Of a DNA stretch of 64,000 bases, positions 43,191-55,689 are shown piece after piece. The translations under genes were made by a program, and so were the position numbers. The stretch is from assembly GCA_020698575.1 (NCBI GenBank), contig CM036240.1, positions 16,541,711 to 16,605,710 of the forward strand, written 5' to 3'. The DNA comes from Bostrychus sinensis (Eukaryota; Chordata; Actinopteri; Gobiiformes; Eleotridae). The stretch's first letter is position 1. The number at the start of each line of letters is the position of its first letter. Under the pieces are notes generated by a model that did no database searches, was not told the origin of the DNA, and saw only the letters and a list, made by a program, of their open reading frames with translations.

Positions 43191-43734
43191 AGTTGTTAAT
43201 ATTTGGTAATATTTGTTAATATTTGTATACATTAGCATGTGGGATGTTTGTTGCACATAACGCTGCATATTAGGCAGGTGGCCATAATGTAACTAACACT
43301 ATGTCCAGTTGCTGATTAAAAAGTTTGTTCATTCACCACATTAGCGCGTGTGTGAAGTACAGTAGACAGGCAGAGTGTCGTCATACTTATATCCATATGG
43401 TGAGAACCACTGCATCACATTCTGCTAAGGCTCGTTGTTTTAATTACACAGGAAGTCGGCCCTGTGACATTCTTCCTATTATTTATGATGTGTTGGGACC
43501 ATTTATGTCTAAATGAACTGAGAGGGGGGTAGCCCAGAGCAGCAGTTAGTCAGGAATTCAAACCACTTGTGTCTAAGAAAAAACTCACTTACAGTAAATG
43601 AGAACAAAAATAAACAAAATGAAGGCACAGAAGAATTAAGACAAGGAATTGTGGTCTAGTGATTTAGAGTGACTTGGCTCATCAGTTCTCATAACCTTAC
43701 CATGAACACAACTTAGGGCAAATTACATACAGGG

Positions 43735-43975
43735 GTGGTGTTTTTTAGCCTATCCCAGAAACTATGGGCCTTAGGCGGGGTACACACAGAGACATACACT
43801 GACAGCCACTCATTTATGCTCACATTCTTTCACTACAATTTAGATTCACCAGGTCTCCTAACATATGCATGTCTTTGGACGGTGGGAAGAAGCCAGAGTA
43901 ACCAGAGAGAACCCAAAGTAACGGGGAGAGGACCCATTACCTTGCTGAGAGGCTGGAGCACTAACCACCATTCAT
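43735..43975 (-). mobile_element. Repeat family A, minus-strand copy
   Basis: Contains 'agcctatcccagaaactatgggccttaggcggggtacacacagagacatacac', 'acatatgcatgtctttggacggtgggaagaagccagagtaaccagagagaacccaaagtaac', then 'ccttgctgagaggctggagcactaacca'. It is the same family and orientation as 7695-7965. Confidence 0.65.
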
Positions 43976-44589
43976 CACTTTACTGTTTCACAATGAAAAA
44001 CTGAAAAAGGGATTCATTTTTACATAGGTGCACATATTCTACATCTTTGGCTATGTGACTGCATTATTACTGTTGTTATGTCAGCTATCAAAGTTTGTTT
44101 ATATAGGAGACCTATGATCATGTGTGGTAGGTGTGACACATGCTAACCTGACTTTATGGTCTTTCTAAATGAACCATTTGGGCAAATTTTTTGATGAACC
44201 AACTGAAAGTGAACATATAATTATCAGAGGAATATGTAATTATAATAGTAATAATGATGATAAAACAGTCACACTATCAAACCTAAAACACACTCAAAAC
44301 TTCTGGTCAAACCAGAAGTGGTGCAGTATAAATGGCATTGTCTTGAGCAGGACCTGCTAGGGGAATAAGTCTCGATATAAACACAACCTCAGGAACAGCT
44401 AACATAACGCGCAATCAGCTCATAGCAGTGACCATCTCCAACTGCTCCAGACCGCTTAACCATGCTGGACCCCATCCTGAAAGTGTGCCAAAAGTAGAAC
44501 AGCTTGGATCGCATATTGGGAACACCTTGGAACACTTTGGGAAGCCGAAACACCTCCAAACTGACAAGTCCCCCCTTGATCCGTCCTAG

Positions 44590-44860
44590 TGGAGAAGCGC
44601 CTATATACCCTTCTCAGCCAGCGTCATCTGATCACGTGATTTCCATGGAGAGATGCACGGAGCGGTCATGTTGGATGGCAAAAGCCGGTTGTCACAGCCC
44701 GATTTGGATCAGTGAGCTGGTGTAGAAAGTGGTAAATATGAACTCAATTTCTATGCATGATCACTAATCGCTAGCCAGCTACACCGGCTTTTTGCCATCC
44801 AAAATGGCAGCGCCAACAAACCAAGTCACGTGACTGAGAACGGTCTATAGTGATGGTATA
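44590..44860. mobile_element. Foldback/MITE-like inverted repeat
   Basis: The left arm has TTGGATGGCAAAAGCCGG near 44672-44690. The right arm has its complement, 'ccggctttttgccatccaaaatgg', near 44783-44806. Both arms carry a CACGTGA E-box further out (44633-44640 and 44827-44834) and a 'ttctcag/ctgagaac' block near the outer ends. The structure can fold on itself and has no coding capacity. Confidence 0.55.
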
Positions 44861-44904
44861 TTTCCTGTGTTACCACAGTATAGGTAGAACTATCAACCCA
44901 CAGG

Positions 44905-45060
44905 GAGACACAAACCAGTGCACTCTTGTTGCCAGTACCATGTTCAGATAAATGGAGAGGGTTGTGTTACGATGGGCATCCATCATAAAACAATTCAATA
45001 TGAGCATCACTGCACGCTAGGAGATAATCTGTTGTGGCAACCTGAAAAAGAAATATACAT
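44905..45060 (+). mobile_element. SINE fragment, family C
   Basis: Reads 'acaaaccagtgcactcttgttgccagtaccatgttcagataaatggagagggttgtgttacgatgggcatccatcataaaac', then 'gcatcactgcacgctagga' and 'ctgttgtggcaacctgaaaaagaaa'. This is close to a full family C unit. Confidence 0.7.
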
Positions 45061-45459
45061 ACAGTACTGTGCGGGTAGAACAGAGCCTTTTTGGCTGTCT
45101 GCTGCACCAGTCTGAGATGTTAGCATCAGGGATTAGCCATGTGTTAACCACATCTCTTCCTGACGGTAGCCAGCACCAGTGTCATGGTGCACACATTTCC
45201 CTCATGATCAAACATTTGCAAACAGCTGCAATTGGCTTCACTTTGTTGCAGCAGATACATTATTTACCAACAGCTGCTCACATAAAGCATGCGTACAGTA
45301 TGGACTGGGTGATAATTCTTAAATGGTTAAATGCAATGTTTCCTTTAGATGTACATATGTGGGACATTGCTGACATTTTAGTCAAGTCCTATTTTATTTG
45401 AAAGTTTCCCAGGGTCCAGTGCTTTATAGCAGCAAGGGTAAAAGTTTATGCAACAGTTT

Positions 45460-46130
45460 GGGAACACTGCTTCTCAGATGCCTGGATGTCCTTCTGTAAT
45501 CTTATATTCATCTTTTTTATCTTCAGTGAGCGAGTTGCCAGCTTTAGTGGTCTAGGTTACGGTGCAGGCACGCTGAAAGCTATCCTGTTACCGCTGGCAG
45601 TGTGTGAGTGGCAGGAAAGACGAAGCAGGACGTTTGTTGAGTGGAAAATGGCCACTAAAGCTCCTCTACTCACCTTTCGCAGTGACAACATTTAGCAGAG
45701 CGCGCCCAGGCCCCCGCCGACCGTCACCACTCTCCCCTCACCCGCATTTCCTTTTTAAGGCTTCACAACCTGCTTTCGGAGTGATAAAAGGATAAAGTGA
45801 TTTCGTAGGGGTAAATGCCCTTCAACAGATGGTCAAGCATTACAGGGAATGCTGGGTAACGGTGGCAAGTGGTAACGGTGGTGTGTGTGCTTTGGGTCCC
45901 GGTCTGGCCCCCACTGCGGCCCAATGTGACAAAATGCAAAGTGGAATCCAGCCGTCCCTCCATTCCAGAATAGTCCCGGGGAAAGAGCATGTGAGAGGGG
46001 CAGAGGCATGTCCTTCGAAGTCCGAGCGAGCTTCTCTGACAGCTGCGATGTTTATAGGCCAGCTTCGATGACAGTCAGGGGGGGACAGCTCGGCTCTTTT
46101 CAGAAAGGAATTAGGTTTGTCATCAGATTC
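45460..46130. promoter_or_regulatory. Candidate conserved non-coding block
   Basis: A GC-richer, complex and repeat-free block among AT-rich repeats. It has an acceptor-like 'tttttatcttcag' at about 45515-45527, but the frame behind it (45486-45695) has no recognisable protein family, so a regulatory role is likelier than an exon. Called by inspection only. Confidence 0.35.
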
Positions 46131-46489
46131 TAAAATTTGTCTGATTTATGACATTTCCACTGCTGTTTTCCCCTCTACCACTCTGACCCCCGCCGACAAA
46201 CGCACAGCGGGCAGACGATGACATTCGGCAAAACTGTTTGTTTGTTTACCTCTTACTTTCACTGTAAAGGATCCATTTCGCAGCCACACACAGCACTCTC
46301 TGTGGTGTGTGTTGTGGTGAGGAATGTGCCAGTAAATGATAATCACCCAGTGATTTACTCCACTTTCTAAAGACATCTGTGCATTTTTCAACCTTCAGTT
46401 CACTTTATCTATCTCTCTTAATATCTGACTTTCAATCCTACCCAACCTGGTGTATTCTAAAAACCACTGACAGACTTTTAATCAGTTCT

Positions 46490-46567
46490 TGTAATGCTTA
46501 AATTGTTTAGCAATTTGTCAAGCAATTCCCCTTATGGATCAATAAAGTCTGTCTAAGTCTAAATCTA
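46490..46567 (+). mobile_element. LINE 3' tail fragment
   Basis: The words 'caattccccttatggatcaataaagtctgtctaagtctaaatctaa' resemble the common '(t)tcccttggggatcaataaagt' plus short-repeat tail of fish LINEs. Only the tail is left. Confidence 0.5.
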
Positions 46568-46884
46568 ATTTTTTTTATATTTTAGTAAATATTTTTATTT
46601 GCATGTACACTTGAGCTATAAAGATACATCTTTTATCTCAAAGGTAATTCATTTTATTTAATTTAACATCATGCCACACTTTCTTTTTTTTACATCAGTC
46701 AGAGTTTGTAATATTTTTTTAAGAAAGCCATGGATACTTTCTTAATCAGCTTTTGATATGCATGTTGTGATTAGTGGATGGATACACTAAATCAAGAAAA
46801 AATTGTGATAATAATAATGCATTACTCTCAAATAACACGTTTCTAGACACCTATAGTTGCTTTACAGTTTGCTGCATTATTCAT

Positions 46885-47085
46885 TCATTCCTTAGTCATA
46901 CATGGTGAAGTGTGGCTGCCATTGTCCGACCACCACCAAACACAATTACACTGACACATTTATACAGGCAAGGTGGGTGAAGTGTCTCTCCCAAGCACAC
47001 AACGACAGTATGCAATGCCGGTCGAGGGCATTGAACCGCTAACCCTCATTTTAGTCTCTACTGACTGACCTACTGCTGCCAAATA
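46885..47085 (-). mobile_element. tRNA-derived SINE, family B, minus-strand copy
   Basis: The complement contains the family B body ('cacccaccttgcctgtataaatgtgtcagtgtaattgtg', 'gcttgggagagacacttc') and head ('ggcagcagtaggtcagtcagtagagac'). It is collinear with 39228-39415. Confidence 0.7.
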
Positions 47086-47269
47086 TACTGGGTGAAAGTT
47101 ATCTTAAGGTACAAAAATACACATTTCCCTGCTAATGTCACTTAAAATGGTAAATACCTCCAACAGACCCAGGCTAAAAACAGGCAGCTTACACAAAGTG
47201 AGAATTGACACCTCAAATGTTAAACGTCTCTAATGTGAAATATTATAGAAATCAATCATTAGGTCCAAA

Positions 47270-47520
47270 ATAACCTGATCAACCCAGCCCAGACTTACTT
47301 TAAATAGAGATTACACAGAGAACAATATCTGTCGTGACAACCAATTAATGAGGAGATTATATGTGGGACATCTCTTTTAATAGGCGAGTGTCATCAATAC
47401 CAGGACGGCTGTGGCAGTAATGCAGAGAGGCACTTTTACAGGAGGCACCCGAACGCACCAGTGAGAGCGAGGGGGGAAAGGAGGGGAGGGGCTGTTATTC
47501 TGGGACTGAGAGTTTAGGAA
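47270..47520. promoter_or_regulatory. Candidate conserved non-coding block
   Basis: A complex, repeat-free segment with 'ccaattaatgaggagattatatg', 'tcttttaatagg' and 'gaggggggaaaggaggggagggg'. Inspection only; no alignment was available. Confidence 0.3.
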
Positions 47521-47929
47521 ATAACTGTGACATTTTTGGTTTCAATATACAAAGTCAAGGCTGGTTCAAGACATGATACAGTTTCTGTGCAGTAAATTAT
47601 CAACTTGGCTATTAACATTTTGATTATCTTCTGTTTAGGCCCAAAGTAGCTGCACTCTGCAAAGCCAAGACTTATGTGCAAAAGTTATCCCCCAATCATT
47701 TCACTCTTGTCCTATAAATTGGGCCGATAAAGAAAATGGTTTGTTATAAGTAAAACTTAAATATTATCGTAATCTATGCATCTCATTAAATCAGACATGT
47801 CCTTGAACTTGAGGCCCAGTAATTCACAGCATTTGCTTTCTTGTCCACATTGACTCAACTTATTTTTTTTTTAATTTTTTTTATTCCTTTGTTGAAACAT
47901 AAATGCACAATTTAGACTCAGTCTAAAAA

Positions 47930-48010
47930 ACAATTGGATTGAATCCAGGACCGGGTGGGTGCGCCAGGTTTTCCCATCAACCAAAAAACATGCACAATTC
48001 ATAGTCACCA
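47930..48010 (-). mobile_element. Family A repeat fragment
   Basis: 'ttgaatccaggaccgggtgggtgcgccaggttttcccatcaaccaaaaaacatgcacaattcatagtcacc' has the typical wording of this fish repeat but is short. Orientation is uncertain. Confidence 0.4.
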
Positions 48011-49196
48011 AGCTACTCCATGATCCTGGCAAGTCGTAGCCAAGGACATTGCTTGGACAGGTCAGCAAATTCACAGGTAGTTTGTATGCAAGCTGCTAAC
48101 TGCCAACACACAAAGGCGATACATTATCTTTTCTTTTTTTTTTTTTTCACAAGGCGATACATGGCTTTAATGTGGTCATGCACGTCACCGTACCATAATC
48201 ATACTACAAGAACATAAAGTCACCTAAAGGGGGCAGAATACAAACTCTTGTGTGTTGCTCCCAGTTTTTACACCACACTTTTATCCATGTGTTGCATACT
48301 GCTGTTGACAGCTATCTGAGTCCTGTCTGTCTGTCATCACAGTGTTTTCACTTCAACAGCTAATCTTTACTGTTTGAATTAAGAAAATGAATGAAGTGAT
48401 GAATGATCTGCCACCAAATGTCTACTATTGTACCATTTGGGAAGCACTATTACAACAACAAATGATGTCAACATACTGTGCTTGTCAACAAAATCCTTTA
48501 ATTGTTTGTTTAATTATATCTGACTTAATCTCAATTCACAAACCAGGTTCAAGAGTGTGTTTTAGCTTTATAGATAATTATACTTTAGCCTCACATTTTT
48601 TTTAAATAATCTTTGTCCCAAAAGAGTACTGCCATAGCCCAAAGAGCTGGCCCTGAGCCTAGAGCCCTGAGCACAGAACAGACCTCTGGAAAAATGGATT
48701 TGGTTATTTTTAATCTTGTTCATCATAGAACATTATGTGGCTTAAGGTGCATATCACTATTTCAAGTATTGCTGTATTTCATGAGGAAATTCAGCAGGCC
48801 GGCATTTCCTCACATCTTAAAAAAATGACACCCAGCTATGTGACACTTCCCCTCTCCTTATGATGGGAATTTATACTGCTCCTCTCTCTGCGCCAGGTGC
48901 TCCAACTGGGAATGCCCACACACAGACATGGATACAGGCTGCAGCACATCATGTTAAATCTGCACAGAGCATCCAACGATCACCCTGCATGCACAGACAC
49001 AAGTTCATATAAAGTACTTTATACTGTTACAAAAATCTTGCAAAAGGACAGCTGTGCTTACTACTTGGTGGTATTATACAGTGTCTCTGTATTTTTCGTA
49101 AAATACTGCTACTACCATGATTTATTTATAATAAAAAAATGTCTGTTAATGGATCACTCATAAGAGCAACTAATTTCTGGAAATTATGATTTTACA

Positions 49197-49400
49197 GTCT
49201 GTGGGCAACAGTGGCATAGAGGGTTTGAATCTCATCTGAAGCGCATACTGTCATTGTGTCTCTGAACAAGACACTTCACTCACATTTCCTACTCCAGTTA
49301 CAAGTATGTGGCTGGTTACGAGGGCATCCGGCGTAAAAACTCTGCCAAATCACTGTGCAACTGCATCGCTGTGGCAACCTCAAATAAGAAAGGTAGAAGA
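49197..49400 (+). mobile_element. SINE with family B body and family C tail
   Basis: 'gggtttgaatctcatctgaagcgcatactgtcattgtgtctctgaacaagacacttcactcac' (family B) runs directly into 'gagggcatccggcgtaaaaactctgccaaatcactgtgcaactgcatcgctgtggcaacctcaaataagaaagg' (family C end). This suggests that C is the tail module of a B-headed SINE. Confidence 0.65.
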
Positions 49401-49582
49401 AAAAAGTTAAAAAAAAAAAGTTTTAATTTAACATTCTGTCCAAGCATATATGAGTCAGACTCATCAGATAAGTGATATAGATGGCAAACAATAAAATAAA
49501 AATGTATTTTAGCACATTTTTTTTTATTTTTATTGCGAGATTAGGACTATGATTCCCTAAAGTGGAGTCAAAAACTATATCC

Positions 49583-49690
49583 ACAATATGTGCTGGTACC
49601 ACGCTCAGATAAACAGAGAGGGTTGTAAATAACTTCCATTACCCATGTGTATGATTTCACTGTGGCGACCCCATATTTATTTAAAGGTAC
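49583..49690 (+). mobile_element. SINE fragment, family C
   Basis: 'atatgtgctggtaccacgctcagataaacagagagggttgtaaataacttccattacccatgtgtatgatttcactgtggcgacccc' is a family C tail. Degraded. Confidence 0.6.
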
Positions 49691-49699
49691 TGTAAGCAG

Positions 49700-52600
49700 C
49701 ATGCGCTGGTACTGCTTTGAAAACAGAACTGCAGTCTAAATTAAAACAATGATCTGTGGGTTGCCAGTGTTTTTGCGTTTGATTGTGGGTTTTGATTGGA
49801 TGATCGTTGATGCAGTTTTAGAAAAAAATGAACATAAACAACTTGAGCATTATGTAAAATATATTTATTATTGTAAACAAATCAGTTGTATTATTGTTAT
49901 CAGAAAAAACTAGTAATTGATTTAATCATATTTAGCTCATATCTAGGGACGTGGTTAATTTTTATGAAATATAAAAAATATATTCTGCTCATAGCACCTT
50001 TAAGTAAACATTCGCATCTTCTTTGTGTCCAAATACAAAATGTAAACTCATCAAAAAATACTCTTTCTTACATAATTACTTACTAATACTAGAAATGTTA
50101 CAATTATAATTTAAAAAGCTGTTAAAAATAAATGTATTGTAATTAAATTATCTATATTTTTTCTGTTAAATGACAATGTCAACTTGTCACGTGCCATCCA
50201 CAGACACCTTCACACATGGTGAGTTATCCGTGTGCCTGTAGACTCTGTTGTTCCTCACTTCTTTATTCACCTTATCCTGCTATTAACAGACAGGATTTGA
50301 CAAGTCGTAAATTCAGAGAAGATATATAAATCACAGGGGCTTCAGTGGCCCAGGGGCCAGTGACAGAATCTGATGACTTTTGCCCTGGGGTCAATGCTGC
50401 AATGCTAAACTTATTCAAGCTGTTTCACTACAGACACTCACAATGGTACAAGATGGGTAAGGGTCAGGTAGGTCCACCGTCCTGGGAAAACAACACAGTA
50501 AGAATGGACAGTATGTAAGTGTCAGGCTTACAAGGAAAAACTTCAAAGATTTTTGTGTCAATGTCAAATAAGAAACATTTCAACCTTGTGATAAAGGGGG
50601 AGTTATTAAATGAACTAGACATGGCAAAGAACAGCCAGTGTCATAAAATTAGAGCAATTGTAAGAACTCCAGCTACAATGGTAATAATCAAAAATAAATG
50701 GCTAACAAACGTATGCTAATAACTCTTTTGCAACATATCTTATTTTACCAACTGTTTTCAAGAGTTTACATTAACTGAAGCTGCCTGTTTTTGACTAAAA
50801 TTACATCTTTATTGTTTTTGTAGTAAGACAGCTGTCAAGACCTCAATACCTAGAGTGTGACATAAATGAGTTAATATTTCAAAACATGCACTATGTTGTA
50901 ATCATAGCAATGACCCCATTGCCAATAATAAAAATATATCATGTCAAAACAGATCAGATGAAGTTACAGGTGTGAGAACATATTTGTTTTGAAACTGTTA
51001 CTTGGCAGGTTAATTGTTGACAGCGGTCTTGTAAGTAAAATAAGTTTGGATGTAAGAAAGTAAAAAACTCTTTACAAAAATAGAAACTTTTGACCACCCA
51101 AGATTTGGACCAAATACAGCCGCCCTCTGTATCTACACTCAGACCTCAGTAGAATAGTTTGATTGTCAGTGCTTTGACACAGTTCGGCACATGGAGCTGA
51201 GGTTTGTTTTCCCCAAAAGCCCATGTTGCAACAGGATGCCCTGTCCTCCCAGGGCCCATCTGATCTGCTCCTCTCCGCTGATCCATCATCGGATGACAGT
51301 GTGTGTCCGAAGCTGAATTTCTGCTCTGCAAATAGCACCGCCAGACGAGCCGCACTTTTTTGAGCCTTCAGCAATCTGGGTCTATCTACAGTAAGTCATG
51401 CTTGTGGTGTGTGGCTCTGAATGCTCTGGGCCCACAGGCGAGCACGGCGACCCCTGTTTGCTGCCCTTGCGACCCCCCACGCCAGGATATTTTAGTCCAA
51501 CAACCCCCTGTTCTCAGCCATGTCTGTCCTCTCTATCTCCTGTTTCTCCTGGCCGTGCCACCCCTTTGCCTCCTCTGTCATTAATCATCTGTCTACTGCC
51601 ACAGGACAAAACAAACCTCACTTACTCACAACACAAGGAGCAGTTTTCAAGTGGTGGCAACAAGTTTGCGACTTTTCACAAATATTCTTTCCTCAGTGGG
51701 AGGTTTGAGTGTGCTATGAATCTGCAGCCGACAAAAGTTCACACTCAGTGGAGCCTGTCAGTAACCCCAGCCCCTGTCTGACAGAGAGACATCCACACCA
51801 ACAATTAGAGCTTAATAAATCAGGTCTGCGTTTTAACACCTTGATGGCGAACACCGACGGGCGCCTCCATTGGGTGATATCTTGGTTTGACGTGTCTTCT
51901 CTGCTAATTAACTGGTCAGAGTGGCAAGCCATGAGAATAAGTTTGTTTTCACAATATTTACAACAATAGGCCATACACCACCAGCTTAACCTCTACTTAC
52001 TTTTATTATATTACATACGCTTATCATATGAAAGGTAATAAATGTGTATTTCATTATTGGATATGTCTAGTTACTCAGAAAAACAGCGCAAAATAAAAAA
52101 AAACAAGGGAATCAAGCTGAAACTCAGAAATAAATTGCCAATGAAAGCTGTGTTTAATGGGGCAGATGATAATTGCTGGCCTCTACATCTACATCTACAG
52201 GTTAACACAGTGCTAGAAGTTAAAGTAAGCTTATATTTATATCAGTATTTTATGGTGAAACTATGGCACAGTTTTAATTTTTTTTACTTACAAAAACAGG
52301 AAGCGTTGCGCTGTTGTGGGTGGGTGCTGGAGTAACACCAGCCATGAAAGCAAAAGTAAAATCAAGTAAAAAATAAGTAAATATGTTTTATAATAATACA
52401 ACTAACTAACGAATTAAAGATATGACATGCACCCCTTAAATGAACGGCCAACAATGAGGAGGGCACAATGACAGTTACATGTGTGATGCAATGTGTGTGG
52501 GGGCTTTACATGAGAGGGGGCAGACCACCTGTGCACGGGGCAATTTGTCTCTGTCCAAAGAATGTAAGAGTGACCCACACATGAAGGTGACTGTCTGAGT

Positions 52601-53640
52601 CAGAGGCGATGCTTTAAGCAATGTCAGACTAAGCCATATAAGAAGGTATGTTGGAGAGACGATAAATAAATCAGAAAAATAGATTTACAGCATCTTTTTA
52701 CAGCAACTATAAATAGCAGCTTGGGTTCCTACTATTGAGCAGAGGCATGCTATTAGCTAAAAAAGTCACACAACGCTATTACCTCTCCACAAGTTATACT
52801 TCATATATTTGTGTTCAGCTATCTTGCAAATAGAAAATAGTCTACATTTATTTCAGGTGAATCTAGTGGCAATAGTTTCATGCTCTACAGCTGTTGGAAT
52901 TAGGTCACATGATGAGTTACTGCCCACTTGTGTGCTCTCTCCCTGTCATTGAGCACACTGCCCACCCCTGTGCTGGAAGGAAAATAAAATAATATTTCTG
53001 AACAATTCATTAGGCAAGAGACTTTGTATGAGTATAATACTGATAAAATGTTTATTTATTTATTTTTTTTACATTTTAAAAGAAGTGCACTTTACAGTGC
53101 CATGTTTCCTTGCTTTAATGCCTCTCAAATTTTTTATTAGCATTGATGTTGGGTTGCCTGCTACATCAGAAGGTCCAGTGAAACTTTAGTCCTGTCCAAA
53201 CACCCGTTCTTCTCCTCACTTGGTATGCTCTGGATGGTCAAGTGGAACATTCCTGTAGACTGCATTTCACTCGGTTGGCTCAGATCTGCTTTAATCACCT
53301 CAGCGATGGTTGAGTTGCAGATATAGAGTTACAATACCAGGGAGAGAGGGGGAGAGACAGTCCGAACCTCAGAGTTAACTTTCCTTCACTGTGCCAAGTG
53401 AGGTTTCACAGGGTCACAGCATGTTGAGATCACTGGAGACTGACCACAGGTTTATCACAGAGACAGGATATTACACAAAGAAAGAAGCGTTGATAATACC
53501 TCAGATGTGTCCGTCCTGTATTGGCACACAAGCCTTAATGATTTATGTTTTAAACATCATCAGTGGCCTTGATGCATAAATATAAAGTAACTAGATTATT
53601 TAACTCAAGTAATTATTAAAACTATATACACTATTGAAAA
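49700..53640. other. Intergenic, no gene recognised; repeat-poor blocks within
   Basis: 49860-50170 is AT-rich and featureless. 51170-51960 and 53150-53580 are complex, GC-richer and free of recognised repeats and could be conserved regulatory blocks. Open frames up to 127 codons at 51398-51781 occur on both strands at once, typical of GC-richer non-coding DNA, and match no family I know. Confidence 0.65.
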
Positions 53641-53880
53641 TACTTTTATTTTTATTTATTTTATTTATTTTTTTTGTGTGAAAATTTTACTTTTACTTTT
53701 GTGTTATTAGAAAATGTTTTTTTGTTTAGTTTTTTACCTCAGTGGGTTGCAGGCCTGCCTTGGAGACACCAGTAGTAGTAGTACCAGCAGAAATATAAGT
53801 AGTACCTATATATGTATTACTTTTGTAATTTTACAAATAATAATTTTGTAGGTTATGATTACTTGGGAAAGTAACAATAG
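53640..53880. repeat. Microsatellite-bearing agtaaaagta repeat
   Basis: Contains 'tttacttttacttttg', 'agtagtagtagtaccagcag' and 'gattacttgggaaagtaac', the word set of the family seen at 13575-13908 and 57975-58640. Confidence 0.55.
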
Positions 53881-54029
53881 TTGGGTAAGAGTAGAAAGCA
53901 TATGTTTTTAATGATATAGACAGTTTTTTTAAAAAACAAAAGAGGGTGTCTCACTTTCAAAGTCTGATCTGTGTACATTATGTGTCTGTGCTGTATAACT
54001 GTCCATTTGGGTGTGGAAAGTAACTTTAT

Positions 54030-54310
54030 ATTTCTTTCTCTGCTCACTTCCAGCCTCAGCCCTCACTCAGAGCTCTGTCAGGCTGCCACTGGCCCGATCA
54101 TTTACACCACTCATACTGTGTGTCACCAGGTCGTTATGTTTATTTCAGATGGACACCAATTAGCTGCCTTCTAATTAATCAGCACTTTCCCTGATTCTGC
54201 ATGTCACACAAGCTGAGTCCATCAGCACCACAGAGCTGGACCAGTGGATTTACGCTGGTCATCTGCAGAGCAGAAAGTAATCTCAGCTCATTAGGCCCAG
54301 ACTTACGCAG
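54030..54310. promoter_or_regulatory. Candidate conserved non-coding element with TAAT cluster
   Basis: A complex, repeat-free block with closely spaced homeodomain-type cores in 'ggacaccaattagctgccttctaattaatcagc' (54152-54183), CAGATGG and CAGCTGC-like E-boxes nearby, and balanced base composition. Inspection only. Confidence 0.4.
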
Positions 54311-55629
54311 TCACTGATGGCAGATCTGTCTATGTTTAAACTGAATATGCCCTGTTGTTCTTGTTTCTGGTGCCACACAAATATAATATGTATTTCACTC
54401 AAAAAATGTATGCACTGTACAAATGCATGTACAGTAAGTAAGTGTAAATGTCAGCGTTTATATCAATCCATGCACAGACTTCCCTCTCCCCAAACACGTC
54501 CAGGGAGCATCCCAAACAGACTGGAAACATCTGCTCCTCTGACTGTGGATTTTGAGCTCCATGTGACCGGGATCCTGGATACAAAAGTATGTATTTTCAC
54601 TCAGATGGCCTTTAAAAATTACAGTGTAATGGCATTATGGTGCTCTATGGTATCTTTACAATTTGGCAGATACCTATTTCAGGAAAACCTTCAACACTTT
54701 GTACAAGATATTAAGCATTGTCACCATAGCATGGCATTTATGAGAACTACAGACATTTGTTTATTAGTACTTGTCATTTCAGACCAGGTCCCTTTATGCT
54801 ATATTAGTCTGTATTAGTCCATGTAGGCCTATAATAATTTAAATGTGAATAAGTGGGATCATCCTACAAGCATACACAAATGTTTGAACTCAGATGAAAG
54901 AGAAGAGGTTCCTGATTTGATCACTCGATCTGTGAAAATAGCTCGCTATGCTAATCATTTCAGAAGAAATGATATGAGCCGATGCTGACTGACGAATAGT
55001 GTTGTCTGTAATTATATCTAAATTGATTTATGGAGATACATTTTCAAAGTGCTTAGGCTGCATGTAAGGGTGCACCTGTTCTGCCACATGGAGACAAACA
55101 TAGAATACAAGCATGTGTACAATACAGCCTGTGTATAAATAGATACCTGCATAGCAATATGGCTTATAGTTATAATGATAGACTTATTAGTGTACTGAAA
55201 CCAAATAGTGAAAAAGTATGACTTCACTTCCTGATACCAAGTCTATCTTTGAGGCTTGCAGAGCAGAACAGTGATTTATTATTCCCATTTTTATGTTACT
55301 ACTCTAAATTACATGGGTGCATTTTTTGCTGAAGAAAATATTACAAGTGTTGCACATCTTAAAAATATACATTCACTAAGATTATTATTCAAATTTAAAG
55401 GGTGTTGGATCTTTAAAAGCAGCACAGGGAGAAACCCAGGTATGGTGTAGATGCATGTTCTAGATACTGACACTTGCAATAAAGATTCCTCATTGTGCTT
55501 GATGTCAACATGCAATTTGATGTTCATGATAGTCTTTTTCTGTCCTTTAGCTTTTCTCTTCTGGGGTTGCCTCAGCATTTTTTCTGCCTCTGTGTGTATT
55601 GAGTCACATGTTAATATAGTAAATGTTGT

Positions 55630-55682
55630 GCCCTGGATGCCCTTCCTGACACAACCCCTTTATTTATCTGGGCTCAGAAACA
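55630..55682 (-). mobile_element. SINE fragment, family C
   Basis: 'gccctggatgcccttcctgacacaacccctttatttatctgggctcag' is the complement of the family C core ('...gcccagataaataaaggggttgtgtcaggaagggcatcc...'). Confidence 0.65.
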
Positions 55683-55689
55683 AAACAAA

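Noticed and set aside
40627..50975. T-box half-sites AGGTGTGA (40627, 40982 on the minus strand, 50968) as evidence of tbx15 autoregulation
   Set aside because: About two such 8-mers are expected by chance in 64 kb, and they are not clustered in a palindromic arrangement.
54317..54817. A 166-codon plus-strand frame, the longest outside tbx15 and the LINEs
   Set aside because: Cys/His-rich but without any recognisable domain, zinc-finger spacing, splice context or promoter; expected by chance in this much DNA. RNA-seq or conservation could overturn this.
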